From CAVTWH01 sp963794685 (lineage in GTDB: Bacteria > Actinomycetota > Actinomycetes > Mycobacteriales > Micromonosporaceae): 64,000 nt of DNA. Each line of letters opens with the position of its first letter. Position 1 is the stretch's first letter. The DNA is taken from NCBI GenBank assembly GCA_963794685.1, contig CAWCFK010000004.1:62001-126000 (forward strand), in the 5' to 3' direction. Positions 27,586 to 35,486 of the stretch are shown here, one piece after another. The position numbers and the translations under genes were made by a program. Under the pieces are notes generated by a model, which did not search any database, had not been told where the DNA came from, and saw only the letters and a program-made list of their open reading frames with translations.

Positions 27586-28605
27586 ATGAGACGTCGGGGC
27601 GCAACGCTGCTCGTGGGTACGGTCATGTTGATCGTGTTGGTCGTGCTCGCGTGGAACGTGAAGGTCCCCTACGTCGAGCTCGGCCCCGGCCCCACCTGGG
27701 ACACCCTGGGCAAGGACCACGGCAAGGACATCATCTCGATCTCCGGCGCGCCGGCCACCAGCTCCGCCGGCCAGTTGCGGATGACCACGGTCGGCGTGGT
27801 CGACGACATCTCGCTGTGGCAGGCGCTCACCGGGTGGGTCTCCGGCAACGACTCGGTGGTGCCGCGCGAGGTCGTCTACCCGCCGGACAAGACCACCGAC
27901 CAGATCAACCAGCAGAACGCCGAGGACTTCCAGCAGTCGGAGAACTCCGCGACGGTGGCCGCGCTGCGTGAGCTGGGGTACCCGGTGATCGTCACGGTGG
28001 ACCAGATCACCGAGGGCGGCGCGGCGGTCGGCAAGCTGCAGTCCGGGGACATCATCACCTCGGTCGACGGGACGCCGGTCACCTCGGGCAGCAAGCTCAC
28101 CGAGCTGATCCGGGCCAAGCCGGCCGGGACGGCGCTGACCATCGGGTACACCCGCAGTGGAGCGTCCGCGACGGCGTCGGTCACCAGCAAGGACGATTCG
28201 GGCACCCCGCGGATCGGCATCTCGATCAAGGAGAGCCAGCCCAGCCCGATCACCGTCAACATCGCGCTGGCCAACGTGGGCGGCCCGAGCGCCGGACTGA
28301 TGTTCGCGCTCGGCATCATCGACAAGGTCGAGCCGGCCGACCTCACCGGCGGATTGAAGATCGCCGGGACCGGAGAGATCGACGAGAACGGCACCGTCGG
28401 GGTCATCGGTGGCATCGACCACAAGATGGTCGCCGCAAAGCGGGACAAGGCGACAGTCTTCCTGGTACCCGCCGGCAACTGCGCCGAAGCCCTCGATCAC
28501 CAGGTCAAGGGCCTGCAACTGGTCAAGGTGACGACGCTGGACAGCGCCCTGGCCGAGTTGAAGACACTGCGCGCGCACGGCACCCCCACCCCCTGCACCA
28601 AGTAG
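27586..28605 (+). CDS. Membrane-anchored PDZ-S16 (Lon-type) serine protease
   Basis: A 339-residue YlbL-family protease. The ATG at 27586 is followed by a single membrane anchor (GATLLVGTVMLIVLVVLAW, residues 5-23), so the rest is extracytoplasmic. A PDZ domain (EGGAAVGKLQSGDIITSVDG) at about 143-210 is followed by a Lon proteolytic domain with the catalytic Ser in GGPSAGLMFALG (Ser235) and the Lys in GGIDHKMVAAKRD (about Lys280). The dyad is complete. The Bacillus homologue acts in membrane protein turnover and the DNA damage response. It is followed by the UPF0182 gene in the same direction, the pair recalled as Rv3194c-Rv3193c in M. tuberculosis. Confidence 0.88.
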   Translation: MRRRGATLLVGTVMLIVLVVLAWNVKVPYVELGPGPTWDTLGKDHGKDIISISGAPATSSAGQLRMTTVGVVDDISLWQALTGWVSGNDSVVPREVVYPPDKTTDQINQQNAEDFQQSENSATVAALRELGYPVIVTVDQITEGGAAVGKLQSGDIITSVDGTPVTSGSKLTELIRAKPAGTALTIGYTRSGASATASVTSKDDSGTPRIGISIKESQPSPITVNIALANVGGPSAGLMFALGIIDKVEPADLTGGLKIAGTGEIDENGTVGVIGGIDHKMVAAKRDKATVFLVPAGNCAEALDHQVKGLQLVKVTTLDSALAELKTLRAHGTPTPCTK

Positions 28606-28672
28606 CAGCGCAGGTCGCCGGGCCAGCCGGTCCGCGACTCTCAGCTGGACTGCGTAGGCTGACCGCGTGGTA

Positions 28673-31600
28673 ATGCGTACCCCCATGCCCCGGATGAACC
28701 GACGCGCCCGGGTGACCCTCATTGTGCTGGCCGCCGTCGTGGTCCTGTTCATGCTGCTCGGTTGGCTGGATGACGTCTGGACCAACTACCTGTGGTTCGA
28801 GCAGGTGAAGCAGCCTTCGGTGTACACCACCCAGCTGTGGACCCGGCTGGGGCTGTTCCTGGTGTTCGCCGTCGTGGTGGGCGGGGTGGTCGCGGCCAAC
28901 CTGTGGCTGGCCTTCCGGACCCGGCCGCTGCTGCGCTTCCACTCCCCGGAGCAGCAGGCCCTGGAGCGGTACCGGGCGCTGCTCGCCCCGCGCTTCGGCC
29001 TGTGGCTGGGCCTGCTCGCCGGGCTGATCGGGTTGTTCGGCGGGCTGTCCGGGCAGGGCCGCTGGCAGCAGTGGCTGCTGTTCCACAACGCCCAGCCGTT
29101 CGGCGCCAAGGACCCGCAGTTCGGGGTCGACATCGGCTTCTACGTCTTCCGGTACCCGTTCTGGCGCTACCTCGTCGGGGTCGGCTTCACCACCGTCGTG
29201 CTCAGCCTGATCGGTGCGCTGGCCGTGCACTACATCTTCGGCGGCGTCCGGTTGCAGGGCACCGGGGAGCGGATCACCACCGCCGCACGCGCCCAGCTGA
29301 CCGGGCTGGTTGCCGCGTTTGTGCTGCTCAAGGCGGTTGCGTACCTCCTCGACAAGCGGGGGCTGCTGCTCGCCCACAACGGGGGTACCAACCTGTGGGG
29401 CGCCGGCTACACCGACGTGACCGCGCTGCTGCCGGCCAAGGAGATCCTGGCCTGGATCTCGATCCTCGTCGCGATCGCCATCGTGGTCTTCTCGAACGCC
29501 TTCATCCGCAACCTGGTCTGGCCCGGCATCGCCATCGGCCTGCTGGTGCTATCCGCCATCGCGATCGGCGGCATCTACCCGGCCGCCGTGCAGGCGTTCA
29601 CCGTCAAGCCGAACATCCGGGACAAGGAAGCGCCCTACATCCAGCGCAGCATCGACGCCACCCGGGCCGCGTTCGGCCTGTCCGGCGTGCAGCCCACGGT
29701 GTACTCGGCAAAGACCCAGACGCCGTCGGAGAACCTGGCCGCCAACGCGGCGACCGTCGGCAACATCCGGCTGCTCGACCCGTCCGTGGTCTCCGCCACC
29801 TACACCCAGCTGCAACAGGTGCGTGGCTTCTACGACTTCACCCAGAAACTGGACATCGACCGGTACACCCTCGCCGGCAAGCAGCAGGACTACGTGATGG
29901 GTGTCCGCGAGTTGGACTACTCGAAGCTGCCGTCGCAGTCCAACAACTGGCAGATCGACCACACCATCTACACCCACGGCTACGGGTTCGTGGCCGCGCC
30001 GGCCAACCAGGCCGTCTGTGGCGGCCGGCCGTACTTCGTCTCCGGCTTCTTCGACGCCACCTCCGACCAGGCCACCCAGGCCGCCCAGCAGGGCTGCCAG
30101 GCGGCCACCGACCAGATCGTGGTGAACCAGCCGCGGATCTACTTCGGGGAGGGGATGGGCTCGTACGTGGTCGTCGGTCAGCCCAACGGCGGCCGCAACG
30201 TCGAGTACGACCACCCCACCGGGCAGGGTGAAGAGAACCCGAACAATCCCAACCCGAGCGCCAGCGCCAGCGCCAGCCCGTCCACGCCGGCCGCCTCACC
30301 CAGCACGACCGGCTCGCCCAACCCGTCCGGCTCGGTGTCGGCGCCGGCCGCGCCCGGTGGCGCCGCGGCCCAGCCCGGTGACCAGTACGTCACCTACGAC
30401 GGGCAGGGCGGTGTATCCGTCGGCTCGTACTGGCGGCGGGTGCTCTACGCCTGGCAGTTCAAGGAGTTCAACTTCCTGATCTCCAGCGTGTTCAACGAGA
30501 ACTCGCAGGTCCTCTACGTACGTGACCCGCGCGAGCGGGTGGAGAAGGTCGCCCCGTTCCTGCGCCTGGACGGCGACCCGTACCCGGCGGTGGTGGACAA
30601 CAAGGTCGTCTGGGTACTGGACGGGTACACCACCGCCTCCACCTACCCGTACTCCGACCAGGTTGACCTGCGTGCCGCCACCAGTGACGCGCTGACCAAC
30701 GAGGGCACCGTGCCGCAGGCCCAGGAGAACGTCAACTATCTGCGCAACTCGGTGAAGGCCACGGTCGACGCCTACACCGGCGCGGTCACCCTCTACCAGT
30801 TCGACGACTCCGACCCGGTGATCAAGGCGTGGAACAAGGCGTTCGGCGGCGACCTGATCAAGCCGTCCAGTGCCATCCCGAGCGAGCTGCGGGCGCACTT
30901 CCGGTACCCGGAGGACCAGTTCAAGGTGCAGCGCGACCTGCTCACCCGGTTCCACGTCACCGACCCGAGCCAGTTCTACTCGGGCCAGGACTTCTGGCAG
31001 GTACCGGACGACCCGGCCGACTCCACCACCGGCCGGACCACCGGCGTCAAGCAGGCCCCGTACTACCTGCTGGCCCAGTTCCCCGGCCAGGACAGCGCCA
31101 CCTTCCAGCTGACCGCGGCGATGACCCCGCGCAACCGGCAGAACGTGCTGTCCGCCCTGGTCTCCGGCTACTACGACAGCGACGGCAAACCCACTCTCAA
31201 GGTGCTTCAGGTGCCCAGCGACAGCAACGTCGCCGGACCCACCCAGGCACATCAGACGATGACCAACGACAACGCGGTCAGATCGCAGATCACCCTGCTG
31301 CAGGGCAGCGCCGACGTGGAGTACGGCAACCTGCTGTCGCTACCCGTGGACGGCGGCATGCTCTACGTCGAGCCGCTGTACGTGAAGACACACGGCGAGG
31401 GCACCTTCCCGCAGTTGAAGTACGTGCTGCTCAACTTCGGCCAGTACGTCGGCTTCGACGCCACCCTCAGCGGGGCGATCACGAAACTGTTGGAGGCAGC
31501 CAAGAACGGCCAACCCTCCACCGAGAGCCCGCCAACGGGCGGCAACTCGCCCCCGAACACCGGCCAGCCCAACAGCGATGCGGTGAACCAGGCGCTGGCC

Positions 31601-31786
31601 AACCTGGACAAGGCCATCGCGGACCTGAAGGCGGCGCAGACGTCCGGCGACTTCGCCGCCTACGGCAACGCGCTCAAGGAGGTCCAGGACGCGCTGGCCG
31701 CGTACAAGGCCGCTCGGGACGCCCAGAGCGGCGGCGGACCGACCGCCTCAATGTCCCCGTCGGTCACCGCGTCACCCACCGGGTAA
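28673..31786 (+). CDS. UPF0182 family large membrane protein
   Basis: 1037 residues from the ATG at 28673 (a GTG two codons earlier is possible). The first 330 residues hold about seven membrane helices (VTLIVLAAVVVLFMLLGWL, LGLFLVFAVVVGGVVAANL, FGLWLGLLAGLIGLFGGLSG and so on). A large extracytoplasmic domain follows, starting KPNIRDKEAPYIQRSIDATR, with the conserved YFGEGMGSYVVV and DPRERVEKVAPFLRLDGDPY. A Ser/Pro/Ala-rich insert (about residues 525-565) and a Gln/Ala-rich coiled region near the end (NLDKAIADLKAAQTSG) are species-specific. Function is unknown; the family is universal in actinobacteria and occurs beside the PDZ protease. A strong terminator follows. Confidence 0.88.
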   Translation: MRTPMPRMNRRARVTLIVLAAVVVLFMLLGWLDDVWTNYLWFEQVKQPSVYTTQLWTRLGLFLVFAVVVGGVVAANLWLAFRTRPLLRFHSPEQQALERYRALLAPRFGLWLGLLAGLIGLFGGLSGQGRWQQWLLFHNAQPFGAKDPQFGVDIGFYVFRYPFWRYLVGVGFTTVVLSLIGALAVHYIFGGVRLQGTGERITTAARAQLTGLVAAFVLLKAVAYLLDKRGLLLAHNGGTNLWGAGYTDVTALLPAKEILAWISILVAIAIVVFSNAFIRNLVWPGIAIGLLVLSAIAIGGIYPAAVQAFTVKPNIRDKEAPYIQRSIDATRAAFGLSGVQPTVYSAKTQTPSENLAANAATVGNIRLLDPSVVSATYTQLQQVRGFYDFTQKLDIDRYTLAGKQQDYVMGVRELDYSKLPSQSNNWQIDHTIYTHGYGFVAAPANQAVCGGRPYFVSGFFDATSDQATQAAQQGCQAATDQIVVNQPRIYFGEGMGSYVVVGQPNGGRNVEYDHPTGQGEENPNNPNPSASASASPSTPAASPSTTGSPNPSGSVSAPAAPGGAAAQPGDQYVTYDGQGGVSVGSYWRRVLYAWQFKEFNFLISSVFNENSQVLYVRDPRERVEKVAPFLRLDGDPYPAVVDNKVVWVLDGYTTASTYPYSDQVDLRAATSDALTNEGTVPQAQENVNYLRNSVKATVDAYTGAVTLYQFDDSDPVIKAWNKAFGGDLIKPSSAIPSELRAHFRYPEDQFKVQRDLLTRFHVTDPSQFYSGQDFWQVPDDPADSTTGRTTGVKQAPYYLLAQFPGQDSATFQLTAAMTPRNRQNVLSALVSGYYDSDGKPTLKVLQVPSDSNVAGPTQAHQTMTNDNAVRSQITLLQGSADVEYGNLLSLPVDGGMLYVEPLYVKTHGEGTFPQLKYVLLNFGQYVGFDATLSGAITKLLEAAKNGQPSTESPPTGGNSPPNTGQPNSDAVNQALANLDKAIADLKAAQTSGDFAAYGNALKEVQDALAAYKAARDAQSGGGPTASMSPSVTASPTG

Positions 31787-31806
31787 CCGCCGGCGGCAGA
31801 ACTGAC

Positions 31807-31847
31807 TCCGGCCCGGCCCCAGCGAATCCCGCTGGGGCCGGGCCGGA
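31807..31847 (+). terminator. Terminator after the UPF0182 gene
   Basis: A perfect 17-base-pair stem (31807-31823 with 31831-31847) around a 7-base loop, 20 bases after the stop codon. It lies between convergent genes and may act both ways. Confidence 0.8.
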
Positions 31848-31941
31848 CGGCTGTCCGGGGTCCGCCGTTGTCAGGACCGTCCGGGGCAGAGCCGGATCGT
31901 GCTGGCCGACGTGGGGCCACCGGGCCCGGACCGGGCCGGTG

Positions 31942-33912
31942 TCATGGCATTGCCCGGCGGCCGAGGTGGAGCAGCACCGAACCGGCGGCGAGGAGTACCA
32001 GGCCCACACCGGCTGCGAGGAGGGGCATGGGTCCGGCCCCGGTGGCCGGCAGCGGCGGCGGGGTTGCGGTCGAGGTCGGAGTCGGGGTGCCGGTGGGCGA
32101 GACCGCCGGGTCGACCACGATGGTGAGGTGGGCCGGGGCGCTGACGGCATCGTCCTTGTCGGTGACCGTCACGGTCACCGGGTAGCTGCCGGCCCGGCTG
32201 TAGGTGTGCTGCGGGGTGTCGGTGGTGGTCGACTGGACGGTCCCGTCGCCCCAGTCGATCCGGTACTGCGGCACGGCCACGTCCGGCGGCCACGGATCGC
32301 TGGCGGTCAACGTCACCGACACTGCCGTCCCGACCCGCGCGTGGCCGGTCGGACCGACCGCGGTCACGGTCGGCGGAAGGTTGTCCACGGTGATCGTCGC
32401 CTGCGCGGTTTCGATGGTGACGTCCTCGGTCACCCGCAGGGTCACCACCCGGCTGGCTGGGCCGTCGCCCAGGTCCAGGCCGGCCAGGTGGGTGGCGGTC
32501 AGCGTGGGCGTGACGCCCGTGACGTCGTCGAAGTTGCCGTCTCCGTCGAGGTCCCAGCTGTACACGGCGGTGGGTCCGGCCAGGGTGCCGGTCGCGTCGA
32601 GGGTGAGGCTGGCGGCCCCCTCGTCAATCCGGTACGGGCCGCCGGCGTCGGCGACCACGTCGGGAGCGAGCAGTCCGACGTGCAGGACGACCGCGCACGA
32701 CCCCAGGGTCGAGGCGAACAGCGCGGGTTGCATCGCCGCCACGGTCGCGGCGCTGAGTAGCTGCCTGTTGGCCCAGATGGCGTCGCCCTGACCGGGGCGG
32801 TTGGGGATGGCGGGTACCGTCTGGCAGTTGGATCTCGGTCCGTTGTTGAGGTTGAACGCCAGCGTCGCGGTGCTGGTCGGTCCGTCGACCACCGTACGGA
32901 GGTCCGCGTCGCCGCCAGCCTTGACGGTGGCCTGGAAGGTGACGGTCACCACCGCGCCGTTGGGTATCGCGGCACCTGAGGACCACACGATGGTGTCGCC
33001 GCTGAGCACCGCCGAGCCGGTGGACGAGGTGATCGTCGGGCTGAGGTCCGCGTCGTCGAGCAGCCGACTCAGGTCGATCACGTGGGACCGGGCGGTGAGC
33101 GCCGTTCCGGTCTTGAGGCTGGTCATGGTGGCGGTGAAGGTGACGACATCACCCGCGCTGACGCTCCCGGAGCGGTCGGCCGTCAGGCTGAACGCCTGCT
33201 GGGTGAAGTCGGACTCGGAGGTGCTGACGTTGCGGTACAGGGCCGAGTCGTGCACGTTGGCCGGGGTCGCGTCCATCAACTGGTACAGGTCGGCGTTGGT
33301 GGTGCTCTGCGCCGTCGTCGGCCGGTCGGCCGTGGCCAGTACCCCGATCAGGCACTCGGTGCCGTCCCGTGGGCTCTGGTTGATGAAGTCGCTGGTGTTG
33401 GTCTGATACAGGATGTACTTCGCGCCGGTGACGAAGTCGCTGCTCCACGCCACGCCGTCGAGGGAGTACTCGAATACGCCCGGGCCCGGGCAGGCCCCGT
33501 TGGCCTCGTCGAGGATCCGGGCCGGTTCGAGGAACGTCGTGCCGGCCTGCCCGCGGATCTGGAATCCAACCCCGACGCCGGCCACCGATCCGCTGTAGTA
33601 GAAGGACACCGTGTGCACGATGTCCTGGCCCTGCTGCCAGTAGAACGGTGAGAAGAAGTCGCCCCACACGGCTGATCCGCCCGAGTTCCAGAAATCGTCC
33701 GGGTAGGCGGTGGCCCCGCCGAGCGACCCGGTCCAGGTCGTCGCAGCCCACGCTGGCGTGGCGCCGGACAGTGGCCCGAGTAGTCCCGCGAGCACGGCGA
33801 CGAGCGAGATCACGCAGACCTGTGCCCAGCGTGCCGTCCCGGGACGCTCACGCCGGGTCCTTGACTGGGCGAGGCGGGCTTCGCGAACCGGGTGCGCGAT
33901 GTATAGCTTCAC
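31942..33912 (-). CDS. LPXTG-anchored surface protein with DUF11- and PKD-like domains
   Basis: 656 residues from a GTG at 33912, which places a long basic signal peptide (RTRRERPGTARWAQVCVISL, then a hydrophobic stretch ending TPAWA) at the start. The mature part contains an N-terminal lectin-like region (SGGSAVWGDFFSPFYW), a DUF11/isopeptide-like domain (LSADRSGSVSAGDVVTFTAT-type), and PKD-type repeats (VYSWDLDGDGNFDDVTG; YRIDWGDGTVQSTTTD; HTYSRAGSYPVTVTVTD). A Ser/Thr/Pro linker precedes the sortase signal LPATG, a hydrophobic helix (PLLAAGVGLVLLAAGSVL) and the basic tail HLGRRAMP. It is therefore probably linked covalently to peptidoglycan. The ligand is unknown. It is convergent with the UPF0182 gene and divergent from the tRNA gene. 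Confidence 0.8.
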   Translation of the reverse strand: MKLYIAHPVREARLAQSRTRRERPGTARWAQVCVISLVAVLAGLLGPLSGATPAWAATTWTGSLGGATAYPDDFWNSGGSAVWGDFFSPFYWQQGQDIVHTVSFYYSGSVAGVGVGFQIRGQAGTTFLEPARILDEANGACPGPGVFEYSLDGVAWSSDFVTGAKYILYQTNTSDFINQSPRDGTECLIGVLATADRPTTAQSTTNADLYQLMDATPANVHDSALYRNVSTSESDFTQQAFSLTADRSGSVSAGDVVTFTATMTSLKTGTALTARSHVIDLSRLLDDADLSPTITSSTGSAVLSGDTIVWSSGAAIPNGAVVTVTFQATVKAGGDADLRTVVDGPTSTATLAFNLNNGPRSNCQTVPAIPNRPGQGDAIWANRQLLSAATVAAMQPALFASTLGSCAVVLHVGLLAPDVVADAGGPYRIDEGAASLTLDATGTLAGPTAVYSWDLDGDGNFDDVTGVTPTLTATHLAGLDLGDGPASRVVTLRVTEDVTIETAQATITVDNLPPTVTAVGPTGHARVGTAVSVTLTASDPWPPDVAVPQYRIDWGDGTVQSTTTDTPQHTYSRAGSYPVTVTVTDKDDAVSAPAHLTIVVDPAVSPTGTPTPTSTATPPPLPATGAGPMPLLAAGVGLVLLAAGSVLLHLGRRAMP

Positions 33913-34062
33913 CGTTTTACAACGATTCGTCAGGATTTTGGGAAACGGAGGAGGCGCCACGGCACGCGAAGAGCCATACCGGATAGCTGGTACGCACGGA
34001 ATCATTGTTCGGCCCTGGTCCGGCGGGCTGTCGCTGGCCTCCAGCGCTGCGGCGGGGTGCTT

Positions 34063-34092
34063 TTGCAAGTCGCTGTTCCTGTGCGCTAAGGT
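34063..34092 (+). promoter_or_regulatory. Promoter of the initiator tRNA gene
   Basis: TTGCAA at 34063-34068 and TAAGGT at 34087-34092, separated by 18 bases, with the tRNA 5' end 12 bases further on. This is a good housekeeping-sigma match for an actinobacterium. Confidence 0.65.
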
Positions 34093-34103
34093 AAACAAGC
34101 CGA

Positions 34104-34177
<74 letters not shown>

Positions 34178-34185
34178 CAAGTACG

Positions 34186-34218
34186 AAGGCCCTCGAACCG
34201 GACAGGTTCGGGGGCCTT
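34186..34218 (+). terminator. Terminator of the tRNA-fMet gene
   Basis: A 14-base-pair stem with one T/G wobble (34186-34199 with 34205-34218) and a 5-base loop, starting 9 bases after the tRNA, followed by ctgcatg. Confidence 0.8.
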
Positions 34219-34238
34219 CTGCATGATCGGGTTCGGTC

Positions 34239-35060
34239 ATGAGCGCTTCTTGGGCCAGCGATACGATCGGTGTCGATGGTCGGCACGGGGGCGGGGGCAA
34301 CGTGATCTCTTGGTCGGGCCGGTACCAGGACAGCCACGGATCTGAGTCGGTCACCATCGACAGTGACGGCCACCAGCTCAAGGTCCGCATTCGGGGAAGC
34401 ACGTTCGTCGGCGAGCAACTCGACGACCTGGAACCGCTGGTTGACGATGACAGCCCCGTTGATCCCTCGCTCTTCTTGCACGACAACACCCTGCGTGCGT
34501 TCGTCCTGGAGTGGGTCATGCCGGTGCCGGTCCTGGTCGACGGATCCCGCACGGAGGGCACGCTGAGCTGCCGGCTGTCGTTGCCCGAACCAACCTGGCC
34601 GCAGCGCGGCGGACCTGACGACGAGTTGACGGTCGTCATGCGAGTCGGAGACGCCGAATACGCGACGGGGCGACCGTACGACCTTTTCGAGGATGCGCTG
34701 GCGGACATCCAGCATCAACTGCCCGCCGGTACCCGTCTGATGGCTTGCCTGACCTGCGCCTGGTCCGACTTCTCCGCCGGCAACGTTGCGCTGTTCGGCG
34801 GCATGGCCTGCTTCCGCGACGTGAAGGAGGCGTACCGCGAAGTCCGCACCAAGTTTGGCCTGTATGACATCTGGGCCCAGCGCACCGAGTTCGTTCAGGA
34901 GACGCACCTGTGCGACGAGTTCGAGGATCGCCCGCCGGATACCGGCTACCGTGGCAGCTTCCCTGGCCCGGTCCCGTACCGTGGCACGTTCCCGGGCCGG
35001 GACCGGCGAGGGAACCTCCTGGCCTCGATGCCGCTGCACAGCCCGGAGAGCGCATCGTGA
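34239..35060 (+). CDS. Conserved hypothetical protein (DUF6304-like)
   Basis: 273 residues from the ATG at 34239; a GTG at 34302 (VISWSGRYQDSHGSESVTID) is an alternative start with a purine-rich sequence ahead of it. The segment RLMACLTCAWSDFSAGN followed by ALFGGMACFRDVKEAYREV recalls the Streptomyces DUF6304 family, whose function is unknown. The region before it (LRAFVLEWVMPVPVLVDG) is probably a beta-rich domain. No signal peptide or membrane helix is seen; the C-terminus has a repeated YRGSFPGPVPYRGTFPG element. GC3 is lower than in surrounding genes. It lies between the tRNA and the type VII secretion locus without obvious link to either. Confidence 0.65.
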   Translation: MSASWASDTIGVDGRHGGGGNVISWSGRYQDSHGSESVTIDSDGHQLKVRIRGSTFVGEQLDDLEPLVDDDSPVDPSLFLHDNTLRAFVLEWVMPVPVLVDGSRTEGTLSCRLSLPEPTWPQRGGPDDELTVVMRVGDAEYATGRPYDLFEDALADIQHQLPAGTRLMACLTCAWSDFSAGNVALFGGMACFRDVKEAYREVRTKFGLYDIWAQRTEFVQETHLCDEFEDRPPDTGYRGSFPGPVPYRGTFPGRDRRGNLLASMPLHSPESAS

Positions 35061-35119
35061 TCTCCGCGGAGGTGCGGTGGACGGGTGATGGGAGGATTCC
35101 CGGGAGGAGGTGGGAGTGA

Positions 35120-35395
35120 GTGAGCGAGTTGGATGAGGCGGCGCTGGTCGAGATCAACACCGTCCGGCGGCGGCAGTTGGTGAACGCAGTGGCCCACGGC
35201 ACCGGCCGGTCCTGGACGTCGGCGCGCCGGCGGCTGCCCGCCCTGGTGCTCGGTCTGGTCCTCGCCGTGCTGGTCCTCGCCGGGGTGGCGATCACCCAGG
35301 TGGTGCAGGGCGAACTCGCCAACCGCCGGTCGATGTCGGGCCACAGCACGCCGACGCCCAGCGGACCGACTCCGACGACCAGCCCGACCAGCTGA
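35120..35395 (+). CDS. Small single-pass membrane protein next to the type VII locus
   Basis: 91 residues from a GTG with a strong ribosome binding site (ggaggtgggag). The N-terminal half is hydrophilic (MSELDEAALVEINTVRRR), one membrane helix follows (LPALVLGLVLAVLVLAGVAI, residues about 39-58), and the C-terminus is a Ser/Thr/Pro tail (STPTPSGPTPTTSPTS). It is convergent with eccC, with 91 bases between the gene ends. It may be a type VII accessory protein, but only position suggests this. Confidence 0.6.
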   Translation: MSELDEAALVEINTVRRRQLVNAVAHGTGRSWTSARRRLPALVLGLVLAVLVLAGVAITQVVQGELANRRSMSGHSTPTPSGPTPTTSPTS

Positions 35396-35486
35396 CTCGA
35401 CTCCACCCCAATCCACCGGGCCGGTGTCGGCCCAGGCCAGCCGGCCGGGACAGCCGGATGAGGCCGGAACGCGGGGCCGGAAACAG

